A stretch of DNA of 64,000 nt from Acanthaster planci (Eukaryota; Echinodermata; Asteroidea; Valvatida; Acanthasteridae), in NCBI RefSeq assembly GCF_001949145.1, contig NW_019091483.1, forward strand, positions 120,257 to 184,256, in the 5' to 3' direction. Positions 23,486 to 34,746 of this stretch are shown one piece after another. A model generated the notes under the pieces. The model was not told where the DNA came from. It saw only the letters and a list, made by a program, of their open reading frames with translations, and made no database searches. Position 1 is the stretch's first letter. Every line of letters starts with the position of its first letter. The position numbers were made by a program, and so were the translations under genes.

Positions 23486-23981
23486 NGAAATCTTCTGCAG
23501 TTTGTCTTTATGCCCGTTGTGCTGGTATTTTAGATACTGCAATGGCGTCATATTTCACAACCATCTAAATAACTGCTCGTTTTGACCAAGATTTGTGTAC
23601 ACCATTGGGTATGCGTTAACTGATGTGAGACTGTCTGTTTTTTTCCCTATTCAGCACGACATCGACACGACCGCTACTGTCTGGAGCACTCATTCCATTC
23701 GTCCCACCAAGAATAAAAATGTTCCACATGGCAAACTTTGTGTTATGTATGGAAAGCCAGGACTGTACGGCGCACAAGACTACAAGGCACAATTGGACCC
23801 AACTTCGGTGGAGGTCTGACGCGAGGAATGCCTGTTCGAACAAAATGCAGCGAGGGATTCCGAACTGCGAGGACTTTTTCGGATTCTAGTGGTAGAAAAC
23901 ATCCTCAAAAAAACTACCGAACCAGAAAAAGCGATTAAAAGTTACCTGACACTTCGAGAAATTGCAAAAGAGTCTCTGTAA
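22923..23981 (+). pseudogene. Integrase-core (DDE) transposase fragment, copy 2, with 3' exon
   Basis: The frame from 22923 repeats the N-terminal domain of copy 1. From 23231 it encodes the distal catalytic core: EAIQARLNKVGGDHGTEYKH (second-Asp region), then LIYGQVRAINVVEAVWRML with the Glu region, then RYWIETLGFLNDEG. A likely intron (up to 23654, acceptor ttccctattcag) separates the last exon. That exon reads HDIDTTATVWSTHSIRPTKN, then HGKLCVMYGKPGLYGAQDY, then REECLF, and runs to a TAA at 23979-23981. One in-frame TGA at 23817-23819 breaks it where a Cys codon is expected. This C-terminal part matches what I know of the family. The copy lacks the first catalytic Asp block, so it is broken. 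Confidence 0.65.
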
Positions 23982-24298
23982 TTTAAAAAAATGCCGTTAT
24001 TATGACACAATAGCAATTATGCACAGTAGATTTGCCTCAAGAACATTTAAGACTTTATGTAAACCGGAAACCAAAGTGTAAACAAGTTGGTGATAATCTC
24101 CTCGTGTCACCTTAGTTTTTTCTTTTAATCATTTCATAGTTAGAATCATGACTGTAAAATAATGCCATCGTCAGATTACAACTGATCAAAGACAGAGAAT
24201 GACTGTGACCAGCAATTTTGTGAAAATATATTTTACCGCAGTGCGTGCGCTGTGAAACAGAACAGGAGAAGGTGCAACAATCATCACATCGCCAAATC

Positions 24299-24388
24299 TA
24301 CCGCGTTATTTTGCAAAATTATTGCTTTATTTTGCAATAAGAAATATTTTGCTGACTTAAAATTGACACTAACGGGCCTCCGTAGATA
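24299..24388 (-). repeat. Terminal inverted repeat of integrase element, right end
   Basis: An inverted, diverged copy of the left end. On the minus strand it starts TATCTACGGAGGCCCG, then 'ttagtgtcaattttaagtcagc', then the AT-rich 'ttgcaaaataaagcaat' run. It closes the element after the C-terminal exon. The six bases outside each end (gggcga on the left, cccatg on the right) do not match, so no target-site duplication is visible for this pair. Confidence 0.6.
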
Positions 24389-25419
24389 CCCATGGCACAT
24401 TCCTTTAATATCTTTTAGGCAGAATACCGTCTGGGTCTGGTGCCTTCTCTGTTTTCAGATCTTTAAGTAGCTTCGGGGTCCAGTCCACCAATTCAAGCCC
24501 CATTGAAAACAGTGTAAAATCAGCACCGTTCAGGGCCCAAAAGCATGCACGCTAACATCCCTGAAATTTCTGAAACAAAAATGAAATTCTTGTCTGGTCA
24601 CATATCTCTCAATTACTTTTCAATTTTTTGTGGGTTAACCAATTACATTTTTAATTATTCCCACAAAACAAAATCACCCCCCAAAAAGTGATTTTTCCGA
24701 AGTCTGATTGCAGCCATTTACCCTCAACTTTCTCGGGCACTTGGACCATTTTTCAACCGTAGTTTTCAGCCCTTCTGCCCTCATATGAAAGCTCAAAGAC
24801 CCAGGGAGTTGATCCTGGCAACGATTTACACAATCTCACCGTTTTGGGGGCCAAACAATCACCTTTTTTAAAAGATACTGTGGGGGCACTTTTAATGCTA
24901 ATGAGCTGGTCATAAATTCTCACTTGAATTAGTGGTCTGCACCCTTCGCAATACCTTCAGTTGTGACATCGATCGAGGGCGTATGGTGTTTATTTGGTGG
25001 ATGGACAACTATTACAATTTTCATGGGAGAATACCGACTTGAATTGTTTGTTTAATGCATTTTCCTTCCCAACTGCAGGTGTATAGTAATATTTCTTACT
25101 GTATTTCGAGCACACACACGGGTGGAGATTTGTCTCAGGCTCTTTATATAGCTCCACAAAGTTTGTGGTTAAGTTTTCCCCAATCTCATAAAGATATTTA
25201 CTACACGACTTTCTTAGGCTGCTGTCTGAGGTGAGACGGAGACTTCTAAATATTTCCTAATCTACGTCCAAGCCGGTCTTGCGAGCTTTATAGTAGGCTC
25301 TGCGTTTACGTCTACGCACATTGCTTTGATAAAGCTTAAACCCGACACCAGGGTAGCTTGTTTTGCCAAAACCATTTTGCATGAATATGTTGATCAACTG
25401 CTGAAGTTAATGAATGCTT
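24389..25419. other. No gene recognised; contains repeat B (24597-24856, inverted)
   Basis: The stretch 24597-24856 is the reverse complement of 29632-29892 with many substitutions. Shared words (minus-strand sense) are 'gagattgtgtaaatcgttgcca', 'gggctttcat' and 'gtgggaataa'. The remainder shows no feature. Confidence 0.5.
24597..24856 (-). repeat. Repeat B, inverted copy
   Basis: It aligns over its whole length with 29632-29892 in the opposite orientation. It has no coding capacity and its class is unknown. Confidence 0.65.
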
Positions 25420-26090
25420 AAAATTAAGCCACAGTTAATTTTAATTAATGTTGGGTTACAATTTGTAAACTTGCTCAGTGATAGACGCAGCATACTCTGT
25501 CATCATCTTGTTGAATTCGATCAAAGTTTTCCCTTTTTGAACTTGCAACCTTACTTCGTCGCTGTTGGATTTTCTGAGATGGCATAAAATAATCTGTGGA
25601 CCTTATTTTATAATTTAAGACAGAAGGGAGGATGTTTGTATTCTGTACACTGAAAGGGCATTTGTAAAGATCAGCTCCAAGATCTTATCTTCTCTAGTTG
25701 GTTACAAAATATACTTGATGCAAGTTCTGGTCCTGCATTATAATATCGATCATCTGCTTGCTAACAGCGGATATCTGCCTTAGTATTGAAACTGAATTTT
25801 AGATAGACAGACAGACACTCCGCCACATCCGGGAGGTTAAAGTATCCGGCGAGGATTGCTTGACAATTTCTGGGTATTCTACAGATAGACCAGTCCGATT
25901 CGTTGATGGGTTTTTTATCGGTTTCAGTTTTCCCAAAGAGTTTTCTACAAAAGATACCAATGCTGGTTTTCCCTTCACATGCATATATTGCTAGCAATTA
26001 TTCACGGTCTGTGTGTACAAACCGGGTTATTTCCTTGTGATCAAATCAGAGCCAAAAAAATGCCACCGCCTGTGGTGTCAGTTCTTTTTT
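25420..26090 (-). pseudogene. LINE endonuclease remnant (minus strand)
   Basis: The minus-strand frame around 25761-25997 carries a degraded endonuclease core. KTSIGIFCRK is followed by QAILAGYFNLPDVAEC, which is the GDFNLPD motif of LINE endonucleases with Asp replaced by Tyr. Downstream (about 25440-25690), broken frames read ILELIFTNALSVYRIQTSSL and a C-terminal KMMTEYAASI..YKL. This is again the order expected from endonuclease to linker. Stops and frameshifts show it is dead. Confidence 0.65.
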
Positions 26091-29000
26091 TACAGAAGAT
26101 CTGTTGACTTGCAGGTGAGAATTCAATTGACTACATGGAATTTTGAAGTGTAGTTTCCCTTTTCTACGATATACCCCGGATCCCATGGTGCTTGAATCCA
26201 AGTAAAATCCGTATCAAGACAAACAGAAGAAATGCAAGAACTTAGAAGGTCTTTGAAAATCACTGATACAAGTTGAAATACACGATGCTCATAAAAAGGA
26301 TCTCCTTCTCAGGATCTCCTGGAAAAAAATTGGGAGACGTTAGCTAGTGATCCATGCCCTGCTACACGGTTTCGTCACATTTCTTTTTATTCATGAAACA
26401 TTACATTAAGTCTGGTAAAGTCAATGACGTATACCGTATGGATGCACTCGTGTATCCTTTTGTTTTTAAAAAGCCAGCTTCATGCGACGTTTTGCAGACA
26501 TACTATTCAATTCACAATAAGAAAATTTTAAGGTAAATCAGACAAACGAGGCGATCTACACCCTGTTGAAAAAATGGTGATAACCAACCTGTACAATTGG
26601 GTCGATGGAATGTGGTGAAGAGGAATGGTGGCTGTAGTCAAGGCCATATTAGGGAAGTGAACACAAAATGTCCAGTGTTGGTGTGCTTCTCCAAATACCT
26701 TAGAAATGAATGCATTTTGGCAATCACAAATGGATGTCTTTCCAAATAACCCGGATGTATTGCCATGAAAGCAAACGCTGACTCATACTTTTCACAACTG
26801 CATTATATATTGAAGTATCGAAAATAATTACTAATGCATTTATACGGTCGTAGGGACTATCATGAACGTACAAATAATTTCAGTTTGGAAGTATTACGCT
26901 TAGATCAATCTTAACTTCAGGCAGGGAATTTGACAAAGAAACTCACTCAAAACTCTTTGGCCTAATGCCCCGATGCATTTAAACTTCTTTTAAAGGCTTC
27001 AAGTTTTGTTGCTAATTTAACTGTGGAAAGTTTCCTTACAGTTTCATTTCCCAAGACAGAAATTTCACTATTAGTTAAGGACTAACAACTGCGGTAAAAT
27101 TCTCTCAATAAACGGATCTCACTTGTTTCTTCAAATTCATTTCAACCTTGGAGCATGCGCGGTTCTACGGGGGGTGGCGGCTGGGAGGGGGCTTTAGAAC
27201 TGCGCATGCCTTGGAATTATCCCGCTTATTATCGGGTTTGTTGTTCTAGTCTGTGGTAAAATGAAATTACACTTTTCAGAACAAAAGATTAGGCTGTTTT
27301 ATACTCGTTAATAATCTACATTGTACAAAACGAGGTTTGCGTTAATTCAAAAAATTGTCAAACATACAAGAAGTATCTTATGAACATTTTCAGTAAATAT
27401 TTGTTGCATTCGCGTGACAACGACATACCTAGACAGGTTGACTGAACAACTGCTATTACATTTTAAAAGGAGCAAACTACAGTAATTCCAAACCATGGGG
27501 GCATTCTAAAGGGGATTATTGTTCACTTGGCTTGACAAAATGGCTCACCAAAATAATGACTACTGAACCGAATCCAGCCTGGCGTTCAAGTCAAGAGAAC
27601 AATGACATTACAGTTGCCTGTGTAACTTTTGATCTGAATCGACGCGCTGGCTTCACGAGATTGGTACGGGTACGGCGGATACTTGACCGCACTTGTGCAC
27701 ACCTTTTGCCTGTACCTTTAGTCGAGCGTCCTAGTTTACAAATTCATTGCAACCAGCACATTTGAAAATACCACTTTTAAATTCACATTTCTGTTTTCAG
27801 GAAATCCCTAGGTTATGCAAGGAGAAGTTACGTGAGTGGCCAAATTTACCGAGAAACACAGTTGATAAGGAAATTGATAATTGTCTATAATTACGCTTGG
27901 TCTATGAGAGGGTTTTATATTTAAGCTTTGTTTCGCCCTCTGTGTGAGTGATATTTAAAGAATATTTTATATTGTACAGTACTGATTACCTGAATACATC
28001 TATGAAGTCGACTGGACAGGGTACAAGAGTACTGTGTAGGACAACCTGGAAAACCCAAGTGTTTTCCTCACTTTCGTTAAAAAGTTTCAGTACATGTACT
28101 TATATATGGTGCAAATGGTTTAACCCTACGGGGCTATTTGAAATGTCATGGTTGAAAAGTCGGAGATTTTGATGAAGACAAAGCGTTGTGATTCACCATG
28201 CGGTCTACTTTAATATTCAACAAGGCCTTGGCCCATTTTGCAGGGGCAAGAATTATCTATACCTGGACCCGTCTACATATACAGGCTATGTCCGAATTAC
28301 TTGCAGCTTGCAATAATAAACGAGTCTATGACAGTTAATGCAGCAGCATTACTCGCACTTTTGCACAAGGTATGAACAATTGATTCGTCTCTACCTTCTG
28401 GCACCACGACTACAGTGATGTTCCAGAGCATATTCTCAATTGTTACGGTCACACAGCTGACCGGCATTGTGAGTACTTGCTTAGTGCAGTCTGTCTGCAA
28501 GTGAAATTACACAAATGAAAAAGGTTAAGAAACAGACGAATGCGCAACGAAAATTGTGATGAAGGGCAAGGCACACATCGCGGCATGAATGCATTGCCCA
28601 TGCGTGGTGACATATTTTGCTAGCCCGTAGTTCAGCAGTTGTTTATTGTGCATGCTGTTTCACATGAGCTACACGCCAAAAAAGTATTTCTTTGTTCATC
28701 AGACCGCAAAAGTTTCGCGCCACTCGTGCACGGACGGATGTTGACAGGTCAAATTGCCGGATCAGATCCACCCATGAGGACATGAGGATGATCTCGTGGT
28801 ACACTGTCGGAACAACCAGATGGCATTACGGTCACACTGTGATCAGGGTATCACTGTGTAAAATTTTGATTTCTCTATGAATTCTAAAGTTCACAGCAAC
28901 ACAGACCGAACGCTGTGGTTACATGCTGAAATGGACACTGTGTTCATGTGTAAATATATTGAGTTTTCACACTGTGTCAACACTGGGAAATATCTTACGT

Positions 29001-29631
29001 TTCTTCCATTCATTAATAGTCATGTATTATTAGATAATCTGGGCTTGGACAATATCTGAGGTGGTTTGTGATTTTAACCTTGAGCAGATCAGAATGGCTA
29101 CTATGATGATCCCCTCTTTTGTAATTACGTAATTAAAAAAAATTCGGCCAAATGCAAAAACCTCCTGTTAATTTGCATTTCTGTAGATGCTGAATAGCCT
29201 AGTTTAGTCACCTTTAACATGGGGACTTCCCCTGAGCTGCTTCATTCTTTTCCAGAGCCCGCCTCCAGCCACGTCCCATGGGGATTGTATGTAAATATCT
29301 AAACCACGTGCTGATAAGGGATTATTGACAAAGAAAGTGCCTGGGCAAGCCTGGGAAAGCGTGGGTCTGTCCTATATTAATAGTCGGTCTCTCTTACGTG
29401 TCTCTAAGCTGTAGACAGCTGTGTGAGTAGTTTTATTGTGTTGGGCGTGTCAATTTTTTGTGGTTGTAACGGAAGTGATCTCAAAAAGAGCACCTTGGTG
29501 CAATGAGCGTAAAAACTAGGCTTTGTGCAATGAATTTACATGATCCAGCATTAAACAAATTTGGATTTAAACTTATGAAAATAAAATCAAGTCGTTTGAT
29601 TAAAGTTGTATGCCATTAAAGTTGTATGGGA
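26091..29631. other. No firm gene; G-rich hairpin and one weak exon candidate inside
   Basis: The hairpin at 27151-27213 is listed separately. At 28395-28494 on the minus strand, an AG (cacttgcag) and a GT (gaag|gtagag) bound a 33-codon open stretch (MPVSCVTVTIENMLWN, then VVVVPEG). It is too short and unsupported to call a gene. Nothing else stands out. Confidence 0.35.
27151..27213. repeat. Short inverted repeat with a G-rich loop
   Basis: The arms 'catgcgcggttcta' and 'tagaactgcgcatg' flank a purine-rich loop containing runs of six, three and five G. The loop could form a G-quadruplex and the arms a hairpin. Confidence 0.6.
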
Positions 29632-29892
29632 GATTGTATAGCCCCCAAAATGCTGAGATTGTGTAAATCGTTGCCAAGATAAACTCCCCTGGTCTTTGGG
29701 CTTTCATCTGAGAGCAGAATAAAAAAAATGGTCCCGAGTGCACAAGAAAGTTTATGGTTGCCACTTAAAAAATGGTTCCAAGCAGACTTCGGGAAAATCA
29801 TTTTTCGGGAGATAATTTTGTTTGTGGGAATAACGAAAAATGTAATCGATTAACCCACAGAAAATTGAAAAGAAATTGAAAAATAACATGTG
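29632..29892 (+). repeat. Repeat B, direct copy
   Basis: The counterpart of 24597-24856. Repeat A begins about 107 bases after its end, so A and B may be parts of one larger element. Confidence 0.65.
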
Positions 29893-29998
29893 CTTTCATC
29901 TGAGAGCAGAATGGTTTTAAGATCCCACATTGCTTTTAAAGTAAGACATGACATAATCAGGAGGCATCATAGAAATATTTCTATAAATCCCAAAATTG

Positions 29999-30303
29999 GG
30001 ACTGATAGTTTCCAGTTCGGGGTATTCCTTTCACAAAAATCCCCAAATTGCGGGCAGGCCTATTTTGGATAGAGGCGGGCGGCTACATTCAGAAATGAGC
30101 GCTTAGTTTACTGCTGTTTGGGGGTATCTTCCTCGAAAGGCGAATAAAAAAAGATTTTGGTGGCTAAGCCCCATGAAATTGAAACGAAAAGTGATCTCCT
30201 GGCCATAATCTTCAATTTCCAGTTAAAAAAAGGAGGCCAACCTCCTCACGACAGTCAACAGGCGGCGCTGTTTCGGTCCGATTTTGCACAGTTTTCTATG
30301 GGC
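29999..30303 (+). repeat. Repeat A, copy 1
   Basis: It aligns with 31703-31986 from 'actgatagtttcca' to 'gcacagttttctatggg'. Landmarks are 'attgcgggc', 'cctattttggatagaggcgggcg', 'aagtgatct(c/t)ctggccataatctt' and 'caggcggcgct'. It is non-coding. Confidence 0.8.
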
Positions 30304-31702
30304 ATGTGTTTTGTGTAGTTCCAAATTACTGGCGAGCAACCATAGTTGTGCTATAGCGCCCTCTCTGGTCGTCCAGGGTGCATGTAACTACCGTTAGGTA
30401 GAGGCGATATCACAACTGGAAAAGGTACACTTAAGATAATTTATACCGGTATCACCATTTGGCTCCCTGGTTCATATGCATTGAGGCTGAGTTCGGGCGG
30501 TTTGTTCTCGTATGTTCACGAACAGCTCGGTTTGTCGTTCTTGGATCGGCCGCTCAAACGCCGGGAACAAACAACCGGTTATTAGAAGCATCATGCTAGT
30601 AACGTGCAACATGGTGGTGTCCATATTGTAGTAAACTATTCGAGAGTTGATGCTTGGACAACTGGGCTAAATTCTTTTCTAATCAAACAGGAACATTCAT
30701 TTATGTGTTGTGAAAAATAAGTAATGTTAATTTTGCCAAACTCCCTATCGTCTCCAACTTTGTAAACCATCTCTCTCTTTTTTGCAGCTGTTCAAAAATC
30801 AAAATCTCACGAGTTTTTCCGTGTGCTCCTGTAAAACCCTGACGAGGAGGTGGTGTGTGATCCTGTTCCGAGATCCTGTTCTTGAGTCGTGTTCCCGTCG
30901 TTCGAGCGCGGCGAGAACAAGAAACCCGTGTCAAGAAAACGGCGCCCGAACTCGACCTAGGCGTCACTGTAAATGAATTATGCAGTATCTGCTCTTTGCA
31001 AGGGTACCACGTGCACATATGTATGTATATGTGTGTCATACGTGCGTAACGCGACGAGAGGTTTACTTCCGAGCAGGTTCGCGAGTCATTCAACTTCTTA
31101 TAATTGTTGTAGACCATGATAGACTGTGATGAATATAGCAGTATGTAGTCTTGGTTTCAAGACGTTAGGGCTTGATAGAGAACACCGTGCATAGTGCGCC
31201 CCAACGACTCCCAATTAGACTGTGCGCAGTGAGAGTAAGTAAAAACTAGTTGGGCGAGGGCGCTCTTTAACAGAAATAAAACAACTATCGATCACTGACG
31301 TCTTTGGCCAAGACTAAGCAGTATAATATTCATGTATTCGCATGATTCAAGAAGGGACAGAAGCCACGACTTATTGTTGTTGTTTTTAAAGTAAAAGTAT
31401 GCCTTAAATTAAAGATGGCAAGCACATCAAGTGTACTTGTAGCAGCCTCCAATATGTTGAGGGGGAAATGATCCCCCCTGCAGCTCTGCAGTGCTTTTAT
31501 TTACAAGAACGTCGGAAAAAATCACAAGCCTATTAACTTGAAAAATACCATGACCTAAATCTGTATAGTTATTTGTTAATAATAGGGAATCGGTGGTGTA
31601 ATAGGGTCGAAATGGTAGGTTATGTGCTACAATTGCACAGTTCAGTATTATATAGATGAATAGTTGAATACAAAGGGGGCCTCAGACGATCACATTTTGG
31701 GC
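30304..31702. other. No gene recognised
   Basis: A short GC-rich palindromic patch lies near 30490-30575 ('gttcgggcggtttgttc...gggaacaaacaaccgg'). Open frames at 30701-31117 (minus) and 30782-30976 (plus) overlap each other and show no domain. Confidence 0.4.
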
Positions 31703-31986
31703 ACTGATAGACTGATAGTTTCCAATTTGGGATTTTTTCCACAAAAATCCCAAATTGCGGGCCTATTTTGGATAGAGGCGGGCGTCCTGTTATATTCAGA
31801 AATTATCGCTTAGTTTTACTGCTGTTTTGGGGGTATATTCCTCGACAGGTGAATAAAATAAGAATTTGAAACACAAAGTGATCTTCTGGCCATAATCTTG
31901 AATTTCCAGTAAAAAAAAAAAAACTCTGCACGAGAGTCATCAGGCGGCGCTCATTTTCGGTCCGATTTTGCACTGTTTTCTATGGG
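31703..31986 (+). repeat. Repeat A, copy 2
   Basis: A direct copy of 29999-30303 with scattered substitutions and a longer poly-A tract in the middle. Repeat B is absent upstream of this copy. Confidence 0.8.
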
Positions 31987-32009
31987 GGAGAACTTGGTGT
32001 AGTGCAACC

Positions 32010-32152
32010 CTAGCTATGTACATGTACATGTAGAGTACATGTACTCGTAAACTACATGTACGTGTACAGTGTACATGTACATGTACATGTACATCCATAT
32101 GTACAGTACATGGACATGTACATGTACACTGTACATGTACATGTACACTTAA
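32010..32152. repeat. TACATG/GTACAT palindromic satellite-like array
   Basis: About 140 bases are built mostly of 'acatgt' and 'gtacat' words, interrupted by variants such as 'actcgtaaac' and 'ccatatgtac'. Because the unit is self-complementary, both strands read alike. The single strand could fold on itself in many registers. Confidence 0.9.
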
Positions 32153-33751
32153 GTGTATCGATTCACGTGTACAGTACTGTGTACCTCGCGCGCAATGTGC
32201 ATTCGCAGCGTCAAGAGCACACTACTAAATAATTCATACTTTACGGTGACACCTATGACCCGGATTGAGTTTGTATAAATTATCATAAATATACCTTTTT
32301 CCGGTTGTGATACTGCCTCCACAAATTGTACAATACGCGTTAGACCAGAGTCGACCCTCGTTAAAGTTTGAGTTGTAAAAACACGCGATATCCTGGGTAT
32401 TTTGTGAATGTCAGCATGGTAAGCCAATCTAGAAACAATTTCAAAAAGGAGAGTTTCTATTATGGTGCAGCCCCAACATGCCCAACGCGTGGCTTGTCCG
32501 TAGGCCTATGGAATGTGTTCCTTCCTCCATGGTGTAAACATGTGTAAATAACTTGAAGTTGGACTGTACAACTTGAAATCGCCTATTTTAACGTTTGCAT
32601 TTGGACATGGTATTTCACCCTACCATGTCTAAATGTTTAAAAAGGCGAGGGAAGAGTTCCATATACGGACGTTAGTAATTATTCACAGTGACCTGTTACT
32701 TGTTAGCTATGAAAAAGCAAAAGCATATCCAGAAAAATTCAATATTTAGGAAGGAAAATAACAAGTCGATCAGTTAGGAAACACTTAAAATTTTTCCAAC
32801 TAATCTTGTAGGGTTTGCGTACATCCAGAACCGTATGGTTTATATCCACCAGAGACTGGTTTTCAAGGGAATAATGATTTTTCTTTAATTTTAAAAATGC
32901 AAGATATCAACTAACGTCCTAATCACCTTCCTTAAGTTACAATAACATGCAATTTGAAAACACCTATCAAAACTGGATGACCTTCACAGCTTTAGCCCAA
33001 CTGAGTGATCTCCCATGCTCTCACGACCGCACCACCCACCACTGATTGTGACCTATTTTCGAGGGTTGTACAGACTGTACAGTGCCCGAGTGAAGCCATG
33101 CATGAAATTCGGTAAATGTTTGTTGCCATGCAGCGCGTCTTGTGTGACTTTATCTTGTAATTGTTTATTGTCGGAAGTGGTCTTTTCCCAAATCAGTCTC
33201 TTTTCACTTCACAAAATATTGAAATGATTTTAAATTTAGATAAAATAAAATAAAGTTAAAACTGTTGCAGGTGTCTCTTTGCTCTCAACTCTAAAGTTTC
33301 CCTGTGTTTAATTTTTTTTCCAACTGTCCTTTGTTTATTTTTCATTAGACATGAAATTAATAGGTGAATGTTTTAAAGTGAACACACTTTCATTTATTTC
33401 TAAAGCTGGAAAAAAAAACATGTTCTAGTGCTTACTGTGCAGATTATTTCATTAACCATAATTTACTTGGCAAAATAATGATAAACATGCTTGAAATAAA
33501 AAAAAATTGCTTTTTGGGGGGGAAATCTCCTGACGAAAGAAGGAAACTGCATTGATAACATTTACTCCCCTGTGGGTTGGAAGTGTGGGAGGCTGTGACA
33601 AGGTGTGACAATAAAATGTGTCCCGGGCCAGGAGAGGGGTGACATTGCAAGAGTACTTGATATGTTTGTCCAGCGCAAGCTGTTTTCGAACATACACTGG
33701 CTCCATGATGTTAATTAAATTGATGGAGTTCGCAAGTTCAGTGGGTCCAAA
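32153..33751. other. No gene recognised; possible 3' flank of the minus-strand gene at 33752
   Basis: Two minus-strand AATAAA words (TTTATT on plus, about 33333 and 33392) could serve as poly(A) signals for the hypothetical gene beginning at 34743. No coding exon is seen. Confidence 0.4.
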
Positions 33752-34743
33752 TCAGTGGAAAACACAGCACTTGTCACTGTCATCAATCTCTGAGTCGCTG
33801 TCATCATCATCGATGGTGATGGTGATGGCGTATTTTGGATCAGGCTGGGGTGGAGAAATCATACAAGGCTTCTTTGGTTCATTCACACCAACAATGCACC
33901 AAAATGCTTTTGTAAGCATTGATGGTGAATACAATGTAGTTCCTGTAGACACTTGGCCCAGACTGCAGCACTGGGCTTGTACACATGTTCTGCAAGTTGA
34001 GAAAGTAACATGTATTTTGCTGTTGAATGCCACATGCTGGTTGTGATATGTAGAGCCTAATGAATATTCATTATAATCTCTTTTTTGGTCAAAATATCGA
34101 TCCATTTTTTATTTTGTAGGCCATAATTGAAAAAAACCCTCACAGTCACTTAAAAGAATGAAATGAAAGAAGAAACCTACATTGAATTACTGTTCTTCTT
34201 ATGTATTAATTTAGATTTTTAATAGGCATGCAGGAATCGCACATTTTCATGGAAAAAATGAGCTTTGCAACATGTCAACTCGTCACTCCAAATGTGAGGG
34301 CGAAATGATTTGCCAGGCAGTGAGAAAACGATATAAGGAACATGTCTTTTCCAAGCATCCGTACTTTACCCTGCATGCTCAGTTATCAGTGGAATCATGT
34401 GACTTCAGTCATACACGAACAGCAACTTTGAAACATTGTTATCTGAAACTTAAAATACACTGTAATGGATATTAATTGTCCGCACACCCTCCATGGTTTT
34501 TGTATCTTGTAAACTAGGCATAAATACATAAACTTTAGATATTTACAAGTGCAACTTACTGCTAAAGCCATAACTTCCAACATTTTTCGGCCAGCGGGGA
34601 GAAGAGAAGATCTTCGGCAAGTCTGAAGGAATATTATGCCATTCATTGTTTACATTGCGCGGCGTAACGCAGACGGTAAGGACGTGAAAAGTGGGCCCCT
34701 CGAAATCTGGACCTCCCACGATACAAATCCTAAAGATAACCAT
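33752..34743 (-). CDS. Hypothetical two-exon protein with acidic C-terminus
   Basis: Exon 1 runs from an ATG at 34743 to 34560 and is followed by a consensus donor (tttagca|gtaagttg). Exon 2 runs from 34056 (acceptor aatattcattag) to a TGA at 33754-33752. The phases match: exon 1 ends after one base of a Ser codon and exon 2 supplies the other two, giving 162 residues. Exon 1 includes GGPDFEGPTFHVLTV and DLPKIFSSPRWPKNVGSYGF. Exon 2 includes a Cys-bearing stretch (TFSTCRTCVQAQCCSLGQV), SMLTKAFWCIVGV, and an acidic tail ITITIDDDDSDSEIDDSD that resembles a SUMO-interacting motif followed by casein-kinase-type sites. I recognise no family. The start is uncertain: an AG at 34731-34730 (atctttag) offers an alternative in which exon 1 is internal. 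The splice-phase agreement is the main support. Confidence 0.42.
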
Positions 34744-34746
34744 GTA

